Of a stretch of 64,000 nt of DNA, positions 26,940-36,236 are shown piece by piece. The DNA comes from Sulfitobacter noctilucicola (GTDB lineage Bacteria; Pseudomonadota; Alphaproteobacteria; Rhodobacterales; Rhodobacteraceae). The position numbers were made by a program, and so were the translations under genes. Numbering within the stretch: position 1 is the stretch's first letter; each line of letters begins with the position of its first letter. The stretch is taken from assembly GCF_000622385.1 (NCBI RefSeq), contig NZ_JASD01000001.1, forward strand, positions 31,003 to 95,002, written 5' to 3'. The notes under the pieces are model-generated. The model worked only from the letters and a program-made list of their open reading frames with translations. It made no database searches and was not told the origin of the DNA.

Positions 26940-28145
26940 ATGAGCAGCTTTGACACGTCCCGTCTTGATCGGATCAAAGGTTGGATGCAGGGGTATGTCG
27001 ACGCACGGCGCTACCCGGGGTGTTCGGTGCTGGTCGCGCAGGGCGGCAACGAGGTATTCTACCACGATTGCGGCCTGCGGGATGTTGCGGGCGGGCTGCC
27101 GTGGCAGCGTGATACGGTTGCGCGCATCTATTCAATGACCAAGCCGATTACATCTGTTGCGCTGATGATCCTGGTCGAGCGGGGGCTGGTGCATCTGGAT
27201 GCGCCGGTCTCAGACTTTATCCCCGGCTTTGCTGATGCGCGCTGTCTGGTGCCCGATGCGTCCGACCTGAGCCAGACCGAACCCTGTGCCGCACCAACGC
27301 TGCACCAGCTCCTGACACATACGTCCGGTGTCAGCTATTCGTTCAATCCCGGTGTGGTGTCGACGGCGATGCGCGAAGGCAAGATGGACTTTGGTCCCGG
27401 TCAGCTGACGCTGGCGCAGATGTCTGACAAACTGGCGGAATTGCCGCTTGCGTTCAGGCCGGGCACCCGATGGGAATACTCGGTCGGTATTGATCTGATC
27501 GGTCGGGTGATCGAAGTGATCAGCGGCAAACCCTTTGGTACATTCCTTCAAGATGAGATCTTTGATCCGCTCGGAATGGACGAGACGCGATTCATTTTGC
27601 CTGAGGGTCTGAAAGATCGCTTTGCCTCGCTATACACACCCTTGGCGGGGGACAGTTTTGATCTCAATGCGAAGGACAAAAGCGAAGAAACGCTGCGCCA
27701 GACGGACGGTGTTGAGGGGTCGCCGTACCTGGATACAAAGATGCAATCGGGCGGCGGCGGGCTGGTCGGTACGATTGATGACTATGCCAGGTTCACGGAT
27801 ATGCTGCGGGCGGGGGGCAAGGGTATTCTGTCGCCCCATACGCTCAGCTTTATGATGCGCAACCACTTGCCCGGCGATATCGCGTCGATGGGCCCTGCGA
27901 GCTTTGCCGAACAGCCGATGGACGGAATGGGTTTTGGTATCGGCGGTGCCGTGGTGCTGGATCCGGGCCGCGTGCGTGTGCCGGGATCGGTTGGTGACTT
28001 TTCCTGGGGTGGTATGGCCTCGACCTTTTTCTGGGTTGATCCGGTGCAGGATCTGTCTGTCATCTTTTTCACCCAGCTTGCACCAAGCAGTTCCTATCCG
28101 TCGCGCTCCCAGCTCAAAGCGCTCATTCATGGAGCATTGACGTGA
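26940..28145 (+). CDS. Serine hydrolase, class C beta-lactamase / EstB-like esterase
   Basis: A 401-residue serine hydrolase of the beta-lactamase-related family. The nucleophile is Ser65 in YSMTKPIT (SxxK with Lys68) and the second motif tyrosine is Tyr180 in WEYSVGIDLIG. No signal peptide is seen, so it probably acts in the cytoplasm as an esterase or lactonase rather than a beta-lactamase. It overlaps the next gene (acetoacetyl-CoA synthetase) by four bases and follows livF by 24 bases, so it belongs to the importer transcript. Lactone opening before CoA activation would fit a 4-hydroxy acid pathway, which is an inference. Confidence 0.87.
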   Translation: MSSFDTSRLDRIKGWMQGYVDARRYPGCSVLVAQGGNEVFYHDCGLRDVAGGLPWQRDTVARIYSMTKPITSVALMILVERGLVHLDAPVSDFIPGFADARCLVPDASDLSQTEPCAAPTLHQLLTHTSGVSYSFNPGVVSTAMREGKMDFGPGQLTLAQMSDKLAELPLAFRPGTRWEYSVGIDLIGRVIEVISGKPFGTFLQDEIFDPLGMDETRFILPEGLKDRFASLYTPLAGDSFDLNAKDKSEETLRQTDGVEGSPYLDTKMQSGGGGLVGTIDDYARFTDMLRAGGKGILSPHTLSFMMRNHLPGDIASMGPASFAEQPMDGMGFGIGGAVVLDPGRVRVPGSVGDFSWGGMASTFFWVDPVQDLSVIFFTQLAPSSSYPSRSQLKALIHGALT

Positions 28146-30097
28146 CAGCAAAGGTTTTGTGGACGCCGACGCAAGCGCGGTATGATGCATCGACCATGGC
28201 CGCGTTCGAGCGGTTTGTGGCAGAAACCCAAAGCAAGACGTTCGAGGATTACAACGGCATGTGGCGTTGGAGCGTTGATGACCTTGAGGGGTTCTGGACG
28301 GCGATCTGGGATTTTTTTGATGTGCGTGCCTCTGTCCGCCCGGAAAAGTTGGTGGTCAAGCGCCAGATGCCGGACATGGAATGGGGCACCGGCGGGATGC
28401 TCAACTACGCCGAGAATGCGTTAAAGCATGCGCAGACCCGTGGGCCGGACCCTGCGGTTATCGTGCAATCCGAAACCTTTGGCAGGACGGAACTGTCGTG
28501 GGACACGCTGCGTGGACAGGTTGCCAGTGTCGCGGCCAAGCTTCGCGACATGGGGGTGGTGCAGGGGGACCGCGTTGTCGCGATCCTGCCGAATACCGAA
28601 ACCGCCCTGATTGCCATGCTGGCAAGCGCAAGCATCGGGGCTGTCTGGTCTCTTTGTGCGCCGGATATGGGTCATGTGGCCATTCTGGACCGGTTCAAGC
28701 AGATCGCGCCAAAAGTGCTGATTGCGCAGGATGGATATGTGCACGGGGGCAAGACCGTTGACCGGCGCGAGGTGCTGGCCGAGATTTTTGCGGGCCTTCC
28801 CTCTGTAAAGCAATTCGTGACCCTGCCGGTGACAGGTGATCTGCCTGAGGGGCACGTGTCATGGGATAGTCTGACGGGCGATGATGTCCCTTTTGATCCG
28901 GTGCAGGTCCCGTTCGAGCATCCGCTTTGGATCGTCTATTCTTCCGGTACGACCGGCAATCCCAAACCAATTGTACACGGGCATGGCGGGATCATTCTGG
29001 AAGCGGCCAAACAGTCGCTGCATCATGATCTGACGGCCAAGGATCGCTTTTGCTGGCTGACGTCGTCAGGCTGGATCATGTGGAACGCGCAATGGATGGC
29101 ATTGGGGCAGGGGGCGACCGTTGCGATTTTCGATGGCGCACCGAACCATCCTGATATGAGTGTGCTCTGGCGCTTTGTTGCGGATGAGCAGCTGACCTAT
29201 TTCGGCGCGGGGGCCGCGTTCTTCAGCGGGTGTATGAAAGCGGGTGTGACGCCGCGCGAGGAGGTAGACCTGAGCGCCATGCGGTCGATGGGATCGACGG
29301 GATCACCCTTGTCCGGGGATACTTACGACTGGATTTACCGCGATGTGAAAGCGGACCAATGGCTGGCCCCGATTTCCGGCGGGACCGATCTGGCCGGTGC
29401 TTTTGTTCTGGGCCACCCCGGTATGGAAGTGCGGGCAGGTGAAATGCAGTGCCGCGCGCTTGGCAATGCGGTGCGGGCGTTTGATGCCCATGGCAAAGAG
29501 CTGACAGGAGAGGTAGGCGAACTCGTCTGTACCGAACCCCTGCCATCGATGCCGCTATTTTTCTGGGGTGATACGGACGGCAGCCGCCTGCGCGAAAGCT
29601 ATTTCGAAGACTATCCCGGTGTCTGGCGCCATGGTGACTGGATCAGCATTGCGGAAGATGGATCAAGCGTGATCTACGGACGGTCTGATGCCACCATCAA
29701 CCGCAAGGGGCTGCGTCTTGGTTCGGCCGAGATCTATCAAGCCGTTGAAGGGTTGGACACAGTGCTTGATTCACTGGTTGTCGATCTGGAATTTCTGGGG
29801 CGCGAAAGCTTTATGCCACTCTTTGTTGTGCCGGCTAAGGGGGTCACAGTGGATGATGCGCTGAAGGATCAGATCAATAGTGCGATCCGTGCGCAGGTGT
29901 CTGCACGCTTTGTTCCGAACGAGATTGTGCAGATTGCGGAGGTCCCGCGCACGCTATCAGGTAAGAAGCTTGAAGTTCCGGTGAAAAAGCTGTTGCTTGG
30001 CGGTGATCCCGAACGGGTTGTGAACCGTGACAGCATGGCCAACCCCGACAGCTTTGATTTCTTTATCGCCTATGCCAATGCACGGGCCAACGCCTGA
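28142..30097 (+). CDS. acsA2: Acetoacetate-CoA ligase (acetoacetyl-CoA synthetase)
   Basis: A 651-residue AMP-forming ligase of the acetoacetyl-CoA synthetase group, which are about this long. The start is GTG in an overlap with the hydrolase stop, giving TAKVLWTPTQARYDASTMAAF. The P-loop-like motif is VYSSGTTGNPKPIVHGHGG, the second core motif is in SGGTDLAGAFVLG, and the hinge and C-terminal lysine region ends RTLSGKKLEVPVKKLLLG. It would activate acetoacetate or a similar 3-oxo or short-chain acid with ATP and CoA. It is tightly coupled to the genes on both sides. The symbol is a guess; many genomes call it acsA or aacS. Confidence 0.85.
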   Translation: MTAKVLWTPTQARYDASTMAAFERFVAETQSKTFEDYNGMWRWSVDDLEGFWTAIWDFFDVRASVRPEKLVVKRQMPDMEWGTGGMLNYAENALKHAQTRGPDPAVIVQSETFGRTELSWDTLRGQVASVAAKLRDMGVVQGDRVVAILPNTETALIAMLASASIGAVWSLCAPDMGHVAILDRFKQIAPKVLIAQDGYVHGGKTVDRREVLAEIFAGLPSVKQFVTLPVTGDLPEGHVSWDSLTGDDVPFDPVQVPFEHPLWIVYSSGTTGNPKPIVHGHGGIILEAAKQSLHHDLTAKDRFCWLTSSGWIMWNAQWMALGQGATVAIFDGAPNHPDMSVLWRFVADEQLTYFGAGAAFFSGCMKAGVTPREEVDLSAMRSMGSTGSPLSGDTYDWIYRDVKADQWLAPISGGTDLAGAFVLGHPGMEVRAGEMQCRALGNAVRAFDAHGKELTGEVGELVCTEPLPSMPLFFWGDTDGSRLRESYFEDYPGVWRHGDWISIAEDGSSVIYGRSDATINRKGLRLGSAEIYQAVEGLDTVLDSLVVDLEFLGRESFMPLFVVPAKGVTVDDALKDQINSAIRAQVSARFVPNEIVQIAEVPRTLSGKKLEVPVKKLLLGGDPERVVNRDSMANPDSFDFFIAYANARANA

Positions 30098-30106
30098 GGC
30101 ACACGC

Positions 30107-30991
30107 ATGACCCATGATATGACCCCTGCAGAAGAGTTGCTGCACCTGCTGGATATCGAGCAGCTTGAGGTCGATCTGTTTCGTGGCATCGGTGGCGGTG
30201 GCGAAACGACCATGCGCATTTTTGGCGGGCATGTGATTGCGCAGGCGCTGATGGCGGCGTACCGCACGGTGCCGGACCGCTTGTGCCATTCGTTGCATGC
30301 GTATTTCATCCGTCCGGGTGATCCCAAGATTCCGGTGATTTATCAGGTGGACCGCGCCCGTGATGGCGGCAGCTTTACCACCCGCCGTGTTGTTGCAATC
30401 CAGCACGGCAAACAGATTTTTAACATGTCCGCATCGTTTCATGTGGCTGAGGACGGCTGGGAATACCAGCATCCCATGAAGGATGTCGGCAGCCCCGAAG
30501 ACTGGCCCAACCGAAACGATCTGCGGGCGGCCTTTGTAGAAAAGCTCCCGGAGAAATATCGCGCCGATTTCCTGCGGGAACGCCCGATCGAATTGCGCGA
30601 GGTTGAGCCGCGCGATTTCTTTGATCCTGACGCGACCAGCGACATCAACCAGCTTTGGTTCCGCATGGAAGCGGCCAAAGGGCAGGACGCGCAGATGCAG
30701 CATTGCCTGCTTGCCTATGCGTCCGACATGAACCTGCTGGGATCATCGCTGCGCCCCCACGGGCTTACGTGGTTTCAGGGCAAGGTGATGACGGCAAGCC
30801 TTGACCACGCCATGTGGTTCCATGCGCCGATCGAATTTGCGGACTGGCATCTGTATGATCTGGATGCACCATGGACCGGTGGCGGGCGCGGCTTCAATCG
30901 GGGGGCGATCTATTCGCAAAGCGGCCAGCTGGTGGCGAGCGTGGCGCAGGAAGGGTTGATGCGTCCGATTGCCCCGAAAGCGAAACCCTGA
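30107..30991 (+). CDS. tesB: Acyl-CoA thioesterase II (TesB family)
   Basis: A 294-residue double hot-dog thioesterase. The N-terminal half begins LLHLLDIEQLEVDLFRGIG and has FGGHVIAQALMAAYRTV and LHAYFIRPGDPKIPVIYQV; the C-terminal half has the active-site region HGLTWFQGKVMTASLDHAMWF. It would hydrolyse acyl-CoA, releasing CoA when intermediates pile up. It follows the ligase by nine bases and is the last gene of the block, convergent with the lipoprotein gene at 30994. Confidence 0.93.
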   Translation: MTHDMTPAEELLHLLDIEQLEVDLFRGIGGGGETTMRIFGGHVIAQALMAAYRTVPDRLCHSLHAYFIRPGDPKIPVIYQVDRARDGGSFTTRRVVAIQHGKQIFNMSASFHVAEDGWEYQHPMKDVGSPEDWPNRNDLRAAFVEKLPEKYRADFLRERPIELREVEPRDFFDPDATSDINQLWFRMEAAKGQDAQMQHCLLAYASDMNLLGSSLRPHGLTWFQGKVMTASLDHAMWFHAPIEFADWHLYDLDAPWTGGGRGFNRGAIYSQSGQLVASVAQEGLMRPIAPKAKP

Positions 30992-30993
30992 CG

Positions 30994-32040
30994 CTATCTG
31001 AGTTCGCTTAGATGAACGAGCGACGGGACAGTCTTTGAGATGTCGTTCGACTGCCTGCGCAGATTTTTCAGAATTGTGATCGCCGTGGGTGACGTCAGCG
31101 CGATGCTGTGATTGGTCCCGTTTGTGCCCAGATTGCTAGCGTCCACGACGGTGATCGGCAAATCGCCCACGGCGCCGCGATCCGTCTCTGACCCAAGCCG
31201 GTTTGTCCTACCCGTAAGGAACGCGGAAAGGCGCAGTACTTTGTCTTGTTTGGCGGCGATAATCAGGCTGGGATCGGGCAATTTAGACAGGCGCGCCGCC
31301 TGAGTATAGAACAGCTCTCCGTCGATATCGGGCGATACCAGAATGAGGCTCTCCACCTTCGCTGGAATGTCGACACTCCCCGAGATTTCAATCTGGCGCA
31401 GGGTTTCCATCAGCAGGAACGTCCCCATTGAATGGCCCATAATAATCAGCTTGCGATCGGGGGATCGGGTCAGCGCGACAATCAGGTCTTCGAGCTGATC
31501 GCGGGCAATCAACACGCTGTCGCGGTCATAGAGGTAGCCCGCGGCACGCGCAGCGGAGGGCCATGAGAACAGGACCGGCGGGGAGGGGATCTCAAAATCA
31601 TGGGCAATCTGTGCCATCTGATACACTGCTTCGCCGTGGGTGTAGTTGTAGCCGTGGACAAAGAGGAACGTGTTGCCGGTTGCGGTAAGATCAGCCGCAC
31701 GCACTGCATTCGAAAATGCGCCGATGCTCTCGTAATAGGCGGTATCAGCGGTCACGAAGTTTTTTGCAGGTTCGGGTAAGCCCTTTGGCCATTCAATCTG
31801 GCCTGTCTGGTGGGTCGGCGGGACCGCGATGCGTTGGCGTTCAAAAGTCATCGCTTTCGGTCGGGGCGGAAGCGTCTGCCCTGCTTCTGGCTCAACCGTG
31901 GCGCGGAAGCTCGCCACCCAGATGTCGTGCAGCCGGCTGTCCGGTGCCGGTTCTGCCACAGCAATTACACCGCGCGGCGCACAGGACGCCAGCGTGCAGA
32001 CGGTAAGAAGGACAAGCAAAAGGCGGACGATCATGCGCAT
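30994..32040 (-). CDS. Lipoprotein alpha/beta hydrolase, DUF900 family
   Basis: A 348-residue hydrolase. The N-terminus is a lipoprotein signal peptide with the lipobox LASC (Cys20), so it should be anchored in an envelope membrane. The fold is alpha/beta hydrolase of the DUF900 type, with FLFVHGYNYTHGEA near residue 125 and the nucleophile Ser204 in MGHSMGTF. The C-terminal THSIALTSPTA is unusual only in that a histidine candidate is in NHSIAL. Substrate unknown. It is monocistronic, with two alternative starts two residues apart. Confidence 0.85.
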   Translation of the reverse strand: MRMIVRLLLVLLTVCTLASCAPRGVIAVAEPAPDSRLHDIWVASFRATVEPEAGQTLPPRPKAMTFERQRIAVPPTHQTGQIEWPKGLPEPAKNFVTADTAYYESIGAFSNAVRAADLTATGNTFLFVHGYNYTHGEAVYQMAQIAHDFEIPSPPVLFSWPSAARAAGYLYDRDSVLIARDQLEDLIVALTRSPDRKLIIMGHSMGTFLLMETLRQIEISGSVDIPAKVESLILVSPDIDGELFYTQAARLSKLPDPSLIIAAKQDKVLRLSAFLTGRTNRLGSETDRGAVGDLPITVVDASNLGTNGTNHSIALTSPTAITILKNLRRQSNDISKTVPSLVHLSELR

Positions 32041-32100
32041 TGATTAGCACAGGACGTCCGCCCGATGACACAGATTTGCGTCATACAGAAAGTCTTGGCT

Positions 32101-32472
32101 TTACCCAAAGACGAAAAAGCAGATTTTGTTGCCATCAAGGTCGCGGGCATAGGCACCATAAAAACGGTCAGGGATACGTTGTCCGGGTTCGCCGTCGTCG
32201 GTTGCGCCAAGTTCCAGCGCGCGTGCGTGCATCTTGTCGACGTCCTCTTTTGTCTCGGCGGTAAAGGCGATCATCGTGCCATTGCCAGGGGTTGGATCAC
32301 CCTTGTCGTAAGGTTCGCACACGGCGACCATAGGCTGGCCACGGGCAACCGAGATAAAGGCGATGCGGCCATTGTCGATGACGACCTTGCCGCCGTTCGG
32401 CTCAAACAGGTTCGCGTAGAATTCTTTGGCGCGTTCCATGTCGCGGACACCGATGGTTACATAGCCGATCAT
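32101..32472 (-). CDS. VOC (glyoxalase/bleomycin-resistance) family protein
   Basis: A 123-residue single-chain VOC protein with two beta-alpha-beta-beta-beta repeats. It begins IGYVTIGVRDMERAKEFYAN and ends DLDGNKICFFVFG, both typical. Whether it binds a metal or catalyses anything cannot be told; many members bind small hydrophobic compounds. It is preceded on its own strand by a hairpin followed by five T residues (32501-32526), about 30 bases from the start, which could act as an attenuator. Confidence 0.82.
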   Translation of the reverse strand: MIGYVTIGVRDMERAKEFYANLFEPNGGKVVIDNGRIAFISVARGQPMVAVCEPYDKGDPTPGNGTMIAFTAETKEDVDKMHARALELGATDDGEPGQRIPDRFYGAYARDLDGNKICFFVFG

Positions 32473-32500
32473 ATTGATATTCCTTTAGGTCGAAGCAAAA

Positions 32501-32526
32501 ACAGGCGCGGTAATCGACCCGCCTGT
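32501..32526 (-). terminator. Hairpin with T-run upstream of the VOC gene
   Basis: On the minus strand ACAGGCG and CGCCTGT form a seven-base stem directly followed by TTTTTG, the form of an intrinsic terminator. It lies downstream of the outer membrane protein terminator (32589-32612) and just before the VOC gene, so it is either a second terminator for read-through or a leader attenuator of the VOC gene. Confidence 0.5.
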
Positions 32527-32588
32527 GGTGTGAAATTTGTAGTGACAACTGCGTGTTTTTACAATCATTTCCGACCCGAATGCACAAA

Positions 32589-32612
32589 GGAGGACGGGTT
32601 TCCCCATCCTCC
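32589..32612 (-). terminator. Intrinsic terminator of the DUF481 outer membrane protein gene
   Basis: On the minus strand GGAGGATGGG and CCCGTCCTCC form a ten-base stem (one G-T pair) around a GAAA tetraloop, followed by TTTG. It lies 60 bases beyond the stop codon of the outer membrane protein gene. Confidence 0.75.
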
Positions 32613-32671
32613 CTGTTCGTCTGGTCCTTCCCGGTACGAGGTAAGAAACCGCTCGGGACCTATGACGTTGT

Positions 32672-33526
32672 TTAGAAGCCCAGAACCAAGGACACACCAA
32701 GGGTGTTGTCAGTGGATTTCAGGCCTGCAACCGGATCTGTATTATAGTCGGTCCGGTAGTTGATGCGTGTGGACAGGTTGTCTGTCACTTTGAAGTTCAC
32801 ACCTGCGTCGTTGGACACGATTGTGTTCAGGTCCGAGCCGAGGATGTCGGTATCATTGGTGAACGATACTGTGTCAGTGATCGCATAGAAGTAACGGGAA
32901 GAGGCGATGAAGCCGACTTCTGTTTCAGATACGCCGTTCACGTCTTTGAAGTAACGCACGCCAGGGCCTGCCTGAACACGCCATGTGTGGTTGTCCTTGT
33001 TCAGAACGCGGTAACCCGGACCAAAGCCAAGGAATGCGTCTGTTTCAGAGCCGTCCACGGTGACGCCATTGGTGTCTGTCAGCAGTCCGTCATATTGGAA
33101 ACGTGCGATACCGAAGGCATAGAACGAAGGTGTGAAGTAGCGGCTGCCCTCATAGGTTGCGAAAAACTTCTCTTCGTTTTTCACGCCATTGGATTCGCCG
33201 TATTCGATTGCGAAACCGGCAAGGTGGTTCCAGTCGCCGATGCCGTATGTCAGGCGGCCAGCGCCGGACAGCTCACCTGTGTCGGTGTTGCCGGAAGTGC
33301 CGGAAGCGGACAGGGCAAAGGAGCCACGCCAGCCTTGTGCGACACCGTTCGGGCCGAAACGCTCTGCGTCGTCGCCGTCTGCGATGTTGTCGTTCACATC
33401 ATCTGTGATGTCGTCGATTTGATCGTTCAGTGCTTCGATGCCTGTGATTGCATTCTGTGCGAATGCGGGTGCGGCGACCATCAGTGCCAGTACGGAAACT
33501 GAGGCGAGTTTAGAAATTGCGTTCAT
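32672..33526 (-). CDS. DUF481 (YdiY-like) outer membrane protein
   Basis: A 284-residue protein with a signal peptide (MNAISKLASVSVLALMVAA, cleavage after AFA near residue 23). The mature part has an acidic segment (DQIDDITDDVNDNIADGDD) and then repeated amphipathic strands such as WRGSFALSASGTSGNTDTGEL and a final aromatic residue in GVSLVLGF, the C-terminal signature of an outer membrane beta-barrel. It is probably a salt- or stress-related outer membrane protein of the DUF481 family; its function is unknown. It has its own terminator and upstream spacer, so it is monocistronic. Confidence 0.85.
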   Translation of the reverse strand: MNAISKLASVSVLALMVAAPAFAQNAITGIEALNDQIDDITDDVNDNIADGDDAERFGPNGVAQGWRGSFALSASGTSGNTDTGELSGAGRLTYGIGDWNHLAGFAIEYGESNGVKNEEKFFATYEGSRYFTPSFYAFGIARFQYDGLLTDTNGVTVDGSETDAFLGFGPGYRVLNKDNHTWRVQAGPGVRYFKDVNGVSETEVGFIASSRYFYAITDTVSFTNDTDILGSDLNTIVSNDAGVNFKVTDNLSTRINYRTDYNTDPVAGLKSTDNTLGVSLVLGF

Positions 33527-33658
33527 GTTTCACTCTCTCTTCAAGGTGATCCGTCATCCGGTGGGAGTACCGTAGATCGGGAGCATCTCTGCTGAGGACG
33601 GATATATGTTACCGTTTCAAATGAGTGAAATTTGAATAAGTCGGGTATAGAATGAGAA

Positions 33659-34588
33659 TTACTCGTTTGTAATTCTTTCGTCACGTACAGGTTCGAAGTT
33701 TTCCATAGTTTCCAGCGAATCCGTCACAGGTTTTTGTTCTTTTTCAGCAGCTTGAACGACATCGTTCAAAGTACGCCGGGCCATCTGCGCAAGGTCTTCC
33801 GGCATGTCGTCGCGCCAAATGACCCATGCAGGGTATGGAAAACGTGGCGCTTCGGACACGATGTGTAGTTTTCCTGCATCCAGATACCGCTTTGCGGAGC
33901 GTGCAGGGACAAATCCGGCGGCGCGGCGGTTCACGATATAATCCATGGCAAGCGATCCAAGCGCCATCGAACGCCCCGAATCCGTAAGCTCCGGCAGCGC
34001 AATCGCAAGCGCGTGCGTGAATTCCGGCCCCCAGTCGATCGCGACGTAGCACTCTTTGATATCGAGCGTGGCATCAGGATATGATGCGACAAGGATCAGC
34101 TCGTCATCAATTGCAGGTTCAACAATCAGACCGGGGCGCAATTGGGGGGTATAAAGGATGCCGGCTTGTATCACACCTTCGATCAGAAAGCGGGTGATAC
34201 GGTCGGTCATACCAACCTCGCAATGAACGCTGAGTTCTGGCATCGCGGCTTGCATGGCGTCTATCCAGCGAAAGCCAAGACGCGGCCAAAGGGAATATTG
34301 CGCACCGATAGACAGTGCGCGTGAGTATCCTTCGGGAATGGCGATTTGCTGGCGGGCTTCTTCCCAGATTTTCAGAAGGCTCAGGGCGTAGCGTTCAAAC
34401 TGCCTGCCTTCCGGGGTCAGGATCGCACCCGCTTTGGAGCGGTGAAACAGGGGATGACCAAGGGAATCTTCCAACCGCTGGATGCGCAGGCTGACAGCGG
34501 ATTGTGTCACGAACAGACGGTCGCAGGCTGCCACGAAGGAGCCGGTATTGGCTACTTCGATGAAGGTTTTGATGAGAGTAATGTCCAT
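33659..34588 (-). CDS. LysR-family transcriptional regulator
   Basis: A 309-residue LysR protein. The N-terminal helix-turn-helix covers TFIEVANTGSFVAACDRLF and VTQSAVSLRIQRLEDSLGH, followed by the effector-binding domain. The segment SIGAQYSLWPRLGFRWIDAM is like that in LysR proteins of the HdfR type. It lies between the outer membrane protein and the leftward beta-oxidation operon, on the same strand and downstream of that operon, so it is not the classical divergent arrangement. Its target cannot be told from position. Confidence 0.88.
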   Translation of the reverse strand: MDITLIKTFIEVANTGSFVAACDRLFVTQSAVSLRIQRLEDSLGHPLFHRSKAGAILTPEGRQFERYALSLLKIWEEARQQIAIPEGYSRALSIGAQYSLWPRLGFRWIDAMQAAMPELSVHCEVGMTDRITRFLIEGVIQAGILYTPQLRPGLIVEPAIDDELILVASYPDATLDIKECYVAIDWGPEFTHALAIALPELTDSGRSMALGSLAMDYIVNRRAAGFVPARSAKRYLDAGKLHIVSEAPRFPYPAWVIWRDDMPEDLAQMARRTLNDVVQAAEKEQKPVTDSLETMENFEPVRDERITNE

Positions 34589-34687
34589 GCGGCATCCTAA
34601 GAACGCCCCGTTTCAAGGGCAATTCATATTTGTGATGCTCATGGATGAGAGGGGTGGAGGTGGCGACCCCGAAAGGCCGCCAAACGC

Positions 34688-35461
34688 TCACATCTTTTTG
34701 TCACCGAACTGGCGGTTCAGCTTGCGCATGCCACCGATCCAACGGTCGTAGTCGTCGGTTTTATTCTTCATATACTTGCGCACTTCTTCATGTGGCAGAA
34801 TGAGGAACGTTTCTTCCCGGATCGCCTCAAGACAGATTTGCGCGACGGGTTCAGGCTCCATCATGCCATTGATGGCGGCCACATGATCTTCGTGTCCGCG
34901 CGTCATCTCGGTGCGTACCGCTTGTGGGCAAAGCACCGACACCTTGATGCCATCATCGCCATGGGTCAGTGCGATCCATTCGGCCAGACCCACGGCGGCG
35001 TGTTTTGTGACACCATAAGATGCCGATCCGATCTGGTTCAGCAGACCAGCCGCAGACGAAGTGTTCAGCAGATAGCCGCCGCCACGTTCCTTCATCAAAG
35101 GCACAAGGTGACGCGCCGCCCAGACGTGGGACATCACGTTGATTTCCCATACCCGCTGCCATTCGTCATTGGGTGTGTCCATGCCACCGCCTACGGCGAT
35201 GCCCGCGTTTGACCAGAACAGGTCAATCGGGCCGATGTCACGTTCAACGCTGTCGATCATCTGGGTGATCTCGGCCTCTTTCGATACATCTACCGTATAG
35301 GCGGCACCGCCGACGCTCTCGGCTGTCTCTGCGGCACCTTCACCGTTTACGTCGACGCAGACGACCTGTTTGGCGCCAGCGTCGGCAAAGGCCATGCACA
35401 GGGCGCGACCGATTCCGCTTGCGGCACCGGTGACGACACAGATTTTATCTTTGATATCCAT
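34688..35461 (-). CDS. SDR family oxidoreductase
   Basis: A 257-residue short-chain dehydrogenase, start set at 35461 (MDIKDKICVVTGAASGIG); the frame is open to 35491 inside the next gene. The cofactor loop TGAASGIG is near residue 11, the NAG motif is in WSNAGIAVGGG, and the catalytic Tyr and Lys are in ASYGVTKHAAVGLAE. It is the last gene of the leftward operon that begins with the acyl-CoA synthetase at 41342 and has a four-base gap to its upstream neighbour. Confidence 0.9.
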   Translation of the reverse strand: MDIKDKICVVTGAASGIGRALCMAFADAGAKQVVCVDVNGEGAAETAESVGGAAYTVDVSKEAEITQMIDSVERDIGPIDLFWSNAGIAVGGGMDTPNDEWQRVWEINVMSHVWAARHLVPLMKERGGGYLLNTSSAAGLLNQIGSASYGVTKHAAVGLAEWIALTHGDDGIKVSVLCPQAVRTEMTRGHEDHVAAINGMMEPEPVAQICLEAIREETFLILPHEEVRKYMKNKTDDYDRWIGGMRKLNRQFGDKKM

Positions 35462-35465
35462 CAGA

Positions 35466-36236
35466 TCACGTCCACATGTTGGAGCCGCCACAGACGGTCA
35501 AAGCCTGTCCGGTCATGTATTTGCTGGCATCAGAGGCAAGGTAGACGGCAAGCCCTGCAAAATCCTCGGGCTCTCCCAAGCGGCGCAGGGGGATTTCCTC
35601 TTTGATGCGTTTTTCAACTTCCGGGTTGTCCCAAAGCTCGCGGGCGAATTCGGTTTTCACCAGACCGGGGCAGATCGCGTTAAAGCGGATGCCTTTGGGT
35701 CCGAATTCGGCTGCAAGGTTGCGGCACAGGCCAATCAGCGCCAGCTTTGACATGCCATAGGTGCCCAGCATGACCGAAGGTTTGAAGGCGCCGATAGAAG
35801 AAGTGAACGCCATCGACCCTGATCCTTTTTCGATCATATCGGGCGCCACCATCTGTGCCAGCCAGAGGTTGGACAGCACGTTGGCGTTCATGGTTTTCTG
35901 ATAAGCGTCATCAGGGATTTCCGATGTTTTGCCGTAATAGGGGTTCACGCCTGCATTGCCGATGACAACATCGATGGGGCCGGCCAGCTCGTGCGTCTTG
36001 TCGACCAAGGCCTGAAGCTGCTCCTTGTAGCCCACGTTGCAGGACACGCCATAGGCTTTGCCCTTGCCAAGGGCATTGATGCCCTCTGCCGCTTCATCAA
36101 GCTGGTCCTGCTTGCGCGCAGAGATGACGACCGTCGCGCCATGCTCTGCCAGAGCGGTAGCCATCGCCAGCCCCATACCCTTGGAGGCGCCGGTCAACAG
36201 CGCCACCTTGCCGGTCAGATCAAAGAGCGTGCTCAT
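35466..36236 (-). CDS. SDR family oxidoreductase
   Basis: A 256-residue short-chain dehydrogenase. TGASKGMG near residue 15 is the cofactor loop, VIGNAGVNPYYG has the NAG motif, and GTYGMSKLALIGLC carries the catalytic Tyr and Lys. The C-terminus is ALTVCGGSNMWT. It overlaps the ACAD10/11-type dehydrogenase gene by four bases, so the two are coupled. In levulinate-type pathways an SDR oxidises the 3-hydroxyacyl-CoA made after the kinase and dehydrogenase steps; the same may hold here. Confidence 0.9.
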   Translation of the reverse strand: MSTLFDLTGKVALLTGASKGMGLAMATALAEHGATVVISARKQDQLDEAAEGINALGKGKAYGVSCNVGYKEQLQALVDKTHELAGPIDVVIGNAGVNPYYGKTSEIPDDAYQKTMNANVLSNLWLAQMVAPDMIEKGSGSMAFTSSIGAFKPSVMLGTYGMSKLALIGLCRNLAAEFGPKGIRFNAICPGLVKTEFARELWDNPEVEKRIKEEIPLRRLGEPEDFAGLAVYLASDASKYMTGQALTVCGGSNMWT

